Positions 61,858 through 64,000 of a DNA stretch of 64,000 bases are shown here, piece after piece. The position numbers and the translations under genes were made by a program. Source of the DNA: Nyssa sinensis (lineage: Eukaryota; Streptophyta; Magnoliopsida; Cornales; Nyssaceae); the NCBI GenBank assembly GCA_008638375.1, contig CM018032.1, positions 32,614,751 to 32,678,750 of the forward strand, given 5' to 3'. Numbering within the stretch: the stretch's first letter is position 1; each line of letters begins with the position of its first letter. The notes beneath the pieces were generated by a model. The model ran no database searches. It was given only the letters and a program-made list of their open reading frames with translations, and was not told where the DNA came from.

Positions 61858-64000
61858 TGTAATACCCCGACCTGAGAATGTCAGGTAATATGACACGTAT
61901 TTCGAGGATATAAAAAATAGAAGTAAATATTATGTTTTTTTTTTAAATAATAATAAATTAATTTAATAAAATTAATTTATTAATATGAGAAATTAAGTAT
62001 TTATTATAATTAATATAAAATATGATGGTTAATTGATAAAGTGTAATAAATTGAATAAATAATTTAATAATAAATTAAATATGAAAAATTTAGTAAAAAT
62101 ATATAAATATATAGATATATACATCAGCCGTGTGTGTGAGTGTGGTGTAATATGTATATTAAATGTAATATATATATATATATATATATATACATAAATA
62201 TAGGAGAGAGAGACATGGAATTAATATAGGTAAGGTGGTTATGTACTTTATGTATATATTATATGGTCATTTGGTGAAGATGAATAGGGAGAAGTATGGC
62301 CATGATCTGATGGAGTAAGGGGGCGAAATGAGGGCCAATTAAGTGAGGTGATGGCCATTAAAGTCTCCCACTTATACAAAGGGGCATACATGGGTTACAC
62401 ACAAAATCTCCACCGATCAGCCATAGAGAAGGAGAGGGAGAGTTCTGGGCATTTAGAAGAAGAGAAGAGAGGTCTCGGGGGAAGGAGGAAAGAGAGAGAA
62501 AGCCACTGCTAGAGGTAAAACACCAAGAACCATCACTTTCTCTCTCTAGAAAATTTTGCATGCATGAACTGTTTTAGTTCTAGATTTTGTATATATGATG
62601 TTTTAAACATATTTAGGCATGATTAAACATGAAATTAGGTCATAAAAACACCTAGAACTACGTGACCCAACAGTCATCCGCCATTGAAGACCATGCTATA
62701 GCAGGTCTGAAATGATGGAAGCCAAACTCTTTTTGGTGCATAGAGACTTCAAGAAGAAGTCATGAGGGTCATGAAAACCTATACCCGCGACCAAAAATCA
62801 CAAGAAATGATCCTCGACCATTGACTTGCAGGTTTCGGGTTTTCAACCCAAACCTTTAAACTTGCCTTTAAACCTACCCTTATGAACGAAAATTTAATCC
62901 CCATGAAGAGGGGATTAAAACAAGCAAAACCTCGTGAAAAACCATCAACAAACGAGCATGAACGACCCATGAACAGCTCGGACTATCGCGACTTAAATCG
63001 AGTCATTGTGCTACATTCGAACCTCCAAATCAATGTAGAAGTGTTCTATAATGTATTAGGAGGTGTTTGGGAAAGAAAGTAGAAGAAACGGAGTTGTAGA
63101 AATCCACGAAATAGGAAAAAATTGAAAACCTGCAACTAGGGCAACACTGGGAAGAAACGGGGAAGAAGATGAACAGTGGCGGTTCGGGTCAAATCGGGTT
63201 CGGGTCGGAACCCGACCCGTCGTATAAACGGTTAAGTGGGACGACGTCGTTTATGCTTATGTTTAAATTTTAAACCATTAGGGCAGACGTCATCATGACG
63301 TCAGCATTACGCAATAAACCCAACCAGACCGGATTGGTTCAGTTGAAATTGGACCGGTTCATTTGAGATAGGACTGAACCCACTGGTTCAGTCCGAAAGT
63401 TTTGAAAATTCAATTTTGACCCCCAACTGTTCTACGGATTTACACTGTGGCCCAAATTTTGGAAAAATCATGCAAATATACCCCTGGAAAAAATAATAAA
63501 ATAATAAAATAATTTATTTAATTATTTTATTAAATAAGTAAAATTACTAAATTACCCGTGGGTCATAAATAGGGCAAATGAAGTCCAAATTAAATAAATG
63601 AATAGTGTATCCTTACTATTTCGGATATTCTGAAGCCAATGGTAGGGTCCGTTTTACGAGACGGGACCCAAAAAATTTAGACACGTTAAGGTATAAATTA
63701 CCAAAATACCCCTTGACCAAAATTAACAAGTTATTAGTGTAACTTTAGTATCTCGGACCCTCTGAGTCCAATGGTGAGGTCCACGACACAAGATGAGGTC
63801 CCGAACATAAAGACACGTAAAGGGATAAAATGACCAAATTACCCCTAGTACACTAAAAGCCAAATTAAAACACAGGACGGTCTGAATTGACTTTCATTGA
63901 CATCCTGGACTCAATAATGGAGTCCAAACTACGAAACAAAGTACAGAAAAATATGACACGTAAAACGATGAATGACCCTTTTACCCTTTTTCATACCAGA
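61858..64000 (+). mobile_element. LTR 3 of tandem element B, cut by the window end
   Basis: It matches LTRs 1 and 2 through about position 2140. In the terminal stem both arms changed together (ACCTGA-GAATG-TCAGGT instead of ACCCGA...TCGGGT). The first TGACGTCA is changed to AGACGTCA, and the second is at 63296-63303. The right target duplication (CATTA expected) lies outside the window. Confidence 0.93.

Overview
The window is a nest of plant retrotransposons. I find no host gene, rRNA or intact tRNA gene. All of it can be read as LTR (long terminal repeat) retrotransposon sequence, apart from about 0.4 kb at 21635-22002. Three things point to a flowering plant: primer-binding sites complementary to initiator-methionine tRNA (TGGTATCAGAGC), a Ty3/Gypsy-type gag with a CCHC zinc knuckle (closest by eye to the Del/Tekay chromovirus type), and dense TA/CA/GA microsatellites. 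The species is not identifiable from the sequence.

The elements are unusual. Their LTRs are 3.4-6 kb, their internal regions only about 0.9-1.8 kb, and the only internal protein is gag. No protease, reverse transcriptase, RNase H or integrase reading frame is visible. They fit the non-autonomous TR-GAG/LARD class and must borrow enzymes from other elements.

Layout: (1) 1-11032, element A1, made of a partial 5' LTR, PBS, hairpin array, gag with one stop codon, PPT, and a 3' LTR split by solo LTR B0 (6671-10967, target duplication CTTCG). (2) 11033-14015, part of a family-C LTR on the minus strand. (3) 14016-15237, LTR fragment H. (4) 15238-21575, LTR E1 (minus strand), holding solo LTR D (15417-18807, duplication TCAAC). 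(5) 22003-31578, 3' LTR of element F (minus strand), holding solo LTR C2 (25113-30549, duplication GTTTT), followed by F's shortened interior. (6) 32370-33883, fragments of LTRs G, I and E2. (7) 33884-43959, element A2, with a full 5' LTR, doubled PBS, an interior that lost gag and carries solo LTR C3 (38379-43502, duplication AAGTA), and the first 44 bp of its 3' LTR. (8) 43960-64000, a tandem element B with LTR-interior-LTR-interior-LTR structure. Its first gag is intact. Its second gag is broken by solo LTR C4 (54992-60989, duplication AAAGA) and by a stop codon. The third LTR runs off the window.

The most unusual signals lie in the LTRs and leaders. (a) LTRs of several diverged families share a gene-like layout with two predicted introns, and the fast-changing tandem repeats of families C and D sit inside the second intron. 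(b) In family B the middle exon holds a 93-codon reading frame whose copies differ mostly at synonymous positions. (c) Between PBS and gag lies an array of hairpins, GCG(A/G)G-GTATGGGA-C(T/C)CGC, in which the two stem arms change together. The array lies in a predicted intron ending just before the gag ATG, so spliced gag mRNA would lose it and unspliced genomic RNA would keep it. All alignments, counts and splice calls were made by eye.
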